Assembly: GCA_017399665.1 (NCBI GenBank)
Contig: JAFQBR010000165.1
Span: 1-7,710, forward strand
Direction: 5' to 3'
Source: Clostridia bacterium
GTDB taxonomy: Bacteria; Bacillota_A; Clostridia; Christensenellales; Borkfalkiaceae
Length of the DNA: 7,710 bases
Shown one piece after another: positions 6,331-7,710 of this stretch. The notes below the pieces were generated by a model, which saw nothing but the letters and a program-made list of their open reading frames with translations, had not been told where the DNA came from and did no database searches. A program made the translations under genes and the position numbers. How positions within the stretch are numbered: the stretch's first letter is position 1; every line of letters begins with the position of its first letter.

Positions 6331-7319
6331 AATACAGTTATTATACAGAACAAGCCTACTATTAAAGTTATAAGTTTATATGCAAAAACAATTTTGCTTT
6401 CGCTATACCCCTTGTATTCAAAGTGATGATGTAGAGGCGCCATTAAAAACACTCTTTTTTTACTTTTTTTATAGACTAAAACTTGTACAATTACTGATAT
6501 GCCAGAAAGAACGAACATTATTCCTAAAAAAGGAATAAATAAAGTATTTGAAGAAAAAATAGCCGTTGTTGCAATAATTCCGCCCAAATATAAAGAGCCC
6601 GTATCCCCCATAAAAACGCTTGCAGAGAAGGTATTAAACAACAAATACCCAATAATTGAACCTGCCTGAATCAATGTAAGCAACGCAAGATTTGCCCCTT
6701 CTTGTAAGTTGACAAAATTATTACTAAAGCATTTTAGCTGAACGTTTATCAATAAATAAGAAATCAACAAATAGACGTAACTAACGCCACCGGCTAGCCC
6801 GTCTAAACCATCTGTTAGGTTAACACAATTAGTTGTTGCTAAAAAAACAAAAAAAATAATAAATGCACTCCAAAATCCAAAATTTACATATTTATTATAA
6901 AACGGAATAAAAAAGTGTGTATTTCCTTTTGAGTATATGAATATTGCAGTCAAAATTGATATTACAATTTGAAAAACTATTTTTTGTCTTGCGGTCAAGC
7001 CTTGGTTTGAACGGGACTTTATTTTTATAAAATCGTCTAAAAATCCCACTATTAAAAAGCATAATGAAACAACAAGTGAAATTATAGAATAATCAGCACT
7101 CCCACTACTGAAAAAAATGAAAATAAAAACTGTAGAAATGGCAAAAATAAAGCCACCCATAGTGCTTGTTCCAGCTTTTTGAGCGTGATTATCCACATAA
7201 CCTAATATGTTTTGTCCGGCCTTTAATCTCCTTAACAGAGGAATAATTAAAAAGCCTAAAGCAACGCTTAAAATTATTGATAAAGAAAAAGCTAGTAAAT
7301 CTGTTTTAAAGTTTATCAT
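6327..7319 (-). CDS. mraY: Phospho-N-acetylmuramoyl-pentapeptide transferase MraY
   Basis: MraY is the integral membrane enzyme that transfers phospho-MurNAc-pentapeptide to undecaprenyl phosphate, making lipid I. The product (330 aa from the ATG) has about ten membrane segments. Signature motifs are KAGTSTMGG (48-56), the Asp pair in GFLDDFIK (D95, D96), GLTARQK (107-113), NLTDGLDGLAGG (167-178), FMGDTGS (236-242) and the HHH of APLHHHFE (297-299), so the catalytic set is complete. Variations: KAGTSTMGG has Ser where Pro is usual, SASVFMGD replaces the common PAKVFMGD, and the C-terminal RFW region reads AYK. Start choice: the ATG at 7317-7319 overlaps murE by 14 bases; a TTG at 7326-7328 would add three residues. 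Neither has a clear Shine-Dalgarno, so initiation probably relies on coupling to murE. In many relatives murF sits between murE and mraY; here it does not. Confidence 0.95.
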   Translation of the reverse strand: MINFKTDLLAFSLSIILSVALGFLIIPLLRRLKAGQNILGYVDNHAQKAGTSTMGGFIFAISTVFIFIFFSSGSADYSIISLVVSLCFLIVGFLDDFIKIKSRSNQGLTARQKIVFQIVISILTAIFIYSKGNTHFFIPFYNKYVNFGFWSAFIIFFVFLATTNCVNLTDGLDGLAGGVSYVYLLISYLLINVQLKCFSNNFVNLQEGANLALLTLIQAGSIIGYLLFNTFSASVFMGDTGSLYLGGIIATTAIFSSNTLFIPFLGIMFVLSGISVIVQVLVYKKSKKRVFLMAPLHHHFEYKGYSESKIVFAYKLITLIVGLFCIITVL

Positions 7320-7710
7320 ATTTTTCAATTACTGATTTTTGAGCAATTTCTTTGTCAGAGAATTTGCGAAAAATTCCCATCTGCTCTTGATATTCCTCCG
7401 CTCCTTTTCCGGCTATTAGTATGTAATCACCCTCGCATGCTTTACTCACTGCGTACCGAATTGCTTGTTCGCGGTCTACAATAGTGATATATTTTTGCGT
7501 TTTCTTTCTTACCCCTTGCTCGATTTGCGAAATAATAAACTGTGCGTCTTCAAAACGAGGGTTATCTGAAGTAATTACTGTAAAATCAGCTAATTGCCCA
7601 CTTATTTCGCCCATTACCTCACGTTTTGAAGGGTCTCTATTTCCTCCACAGCCAAAAACACAAATAACTTTACCCTCTTTACGTATTTTTAAAATAGTTT
7701 CTAAAGCTAA
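7306..7710 (-). CDS. murE: UDP-MurNAc-tripeptide synthetase MurE, C-terminal part (runs off the window)
   Basis: MurE adds the third stem-peptide residue to UDP-MurNAc-L-Ala-D-Glu. Only the last 134 codons are present and the reading frame stays open to position 7710, so the Met at 7614 is internal and not a start. The visible part is the C-terminal ligase domain: VFGCGGNRDPSKR (18-30 of the fragment), TSDNPR (47-52) and GKGAEEYQ (101-108). DNPR is the motif that binds meso-diaminopimelate in E. coli-type MurE, so the enzyme probably adds meso-DAP and not lysine. The usual GKGHE reads GKGAE here; the Gly and Glu that contact DAP in E. coli are kept but the His is Ala. The 3' end overlaps mraY. 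Confidence 0.94.
   Translation of the reverse strand, partial: LALETILKIRKEGKVICVFGCGGNRDPSKREVMGEISGQLADFTVITSDNPRFEDAQFIISQIEQGVRKKTQKYITIVDREQAIRYAVSKACEGDYILIAGKGAEEYQEQMGIFRKFSDKEIAQKSVIEKYDKL

Noticed and set aside
7320..7328. TTG start for mraY
   Set aside because: A rare start codon without a Shine-Dalgarno; the ATG three codons later is simpler, although neither has clear support and the TTG cannot be excluded.

Overview
The window is a stretch of the division and cell wall (dcw) cluster. Every gene lies on the minus strand, so transcription runs from high to low coordinates: murE (3' part) - mraY - murD - ftsW - murA - ftsQ/divIB - ftsA - ftsZ (5' part). The DNA is visibly AT-rich. 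Strong GGAGG-type ribosome binding sites and murA placed between ftsW and ftsQ point to a low-GC Firmicute, most likely a clostridial lineage. The DNPR motif in MurE predicts meso-diaminopimelate in the peptidoglycan. The species cannot be named from this sequence alone.

Region by region: 7710-4961 holds murE, mraY and murD, which are packed with overlaps or a 7-base gap and make UDP-MurNAc-pentapeptide and lipid I. 4968-3835 is ftsW, whose start overlaps the end of murD by 8 bases. A 25-base gap follows, containing a long hairpin that spans the 3' end of ftsW and the murA ribosome binding site. 3809-2553 is murA, the first committed step of the same pathway. A 151-base gap contains a near-consensus vegetative promoter (TTGACA-18-TATAAT) and a short leader. 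2401-1 carries ftsQ, ftsA and the beginning of ftsZ, the divisome module. There is no gene-free stretch above 300 bases, and I see no RNA gene, mobile element or CRISPR array.

The genes work together: MurA starts UDP-MurNAc synthesis, MurD and MurE add the second and third stem-peptide residues, and MraY loads the product onto undecaprenyl phosphate. FtsW polymerises lipid II at the septum. FtsQ/DivIB, FtsA and FtsZ build the division machinery.

No new biological system is apparent; this is a conserved housekeeping locus. The points that stand out are an FtsA that lacks the usual C-terminal membrane-targeting tail and has altered nucleotide-site residues, a hairpin that could control murA expression from ftsW, the absence of murG, murC and murF from their common positions, and several substitutions in otherwise conserved motifs of MurA, MurE, MraY and FtsW.
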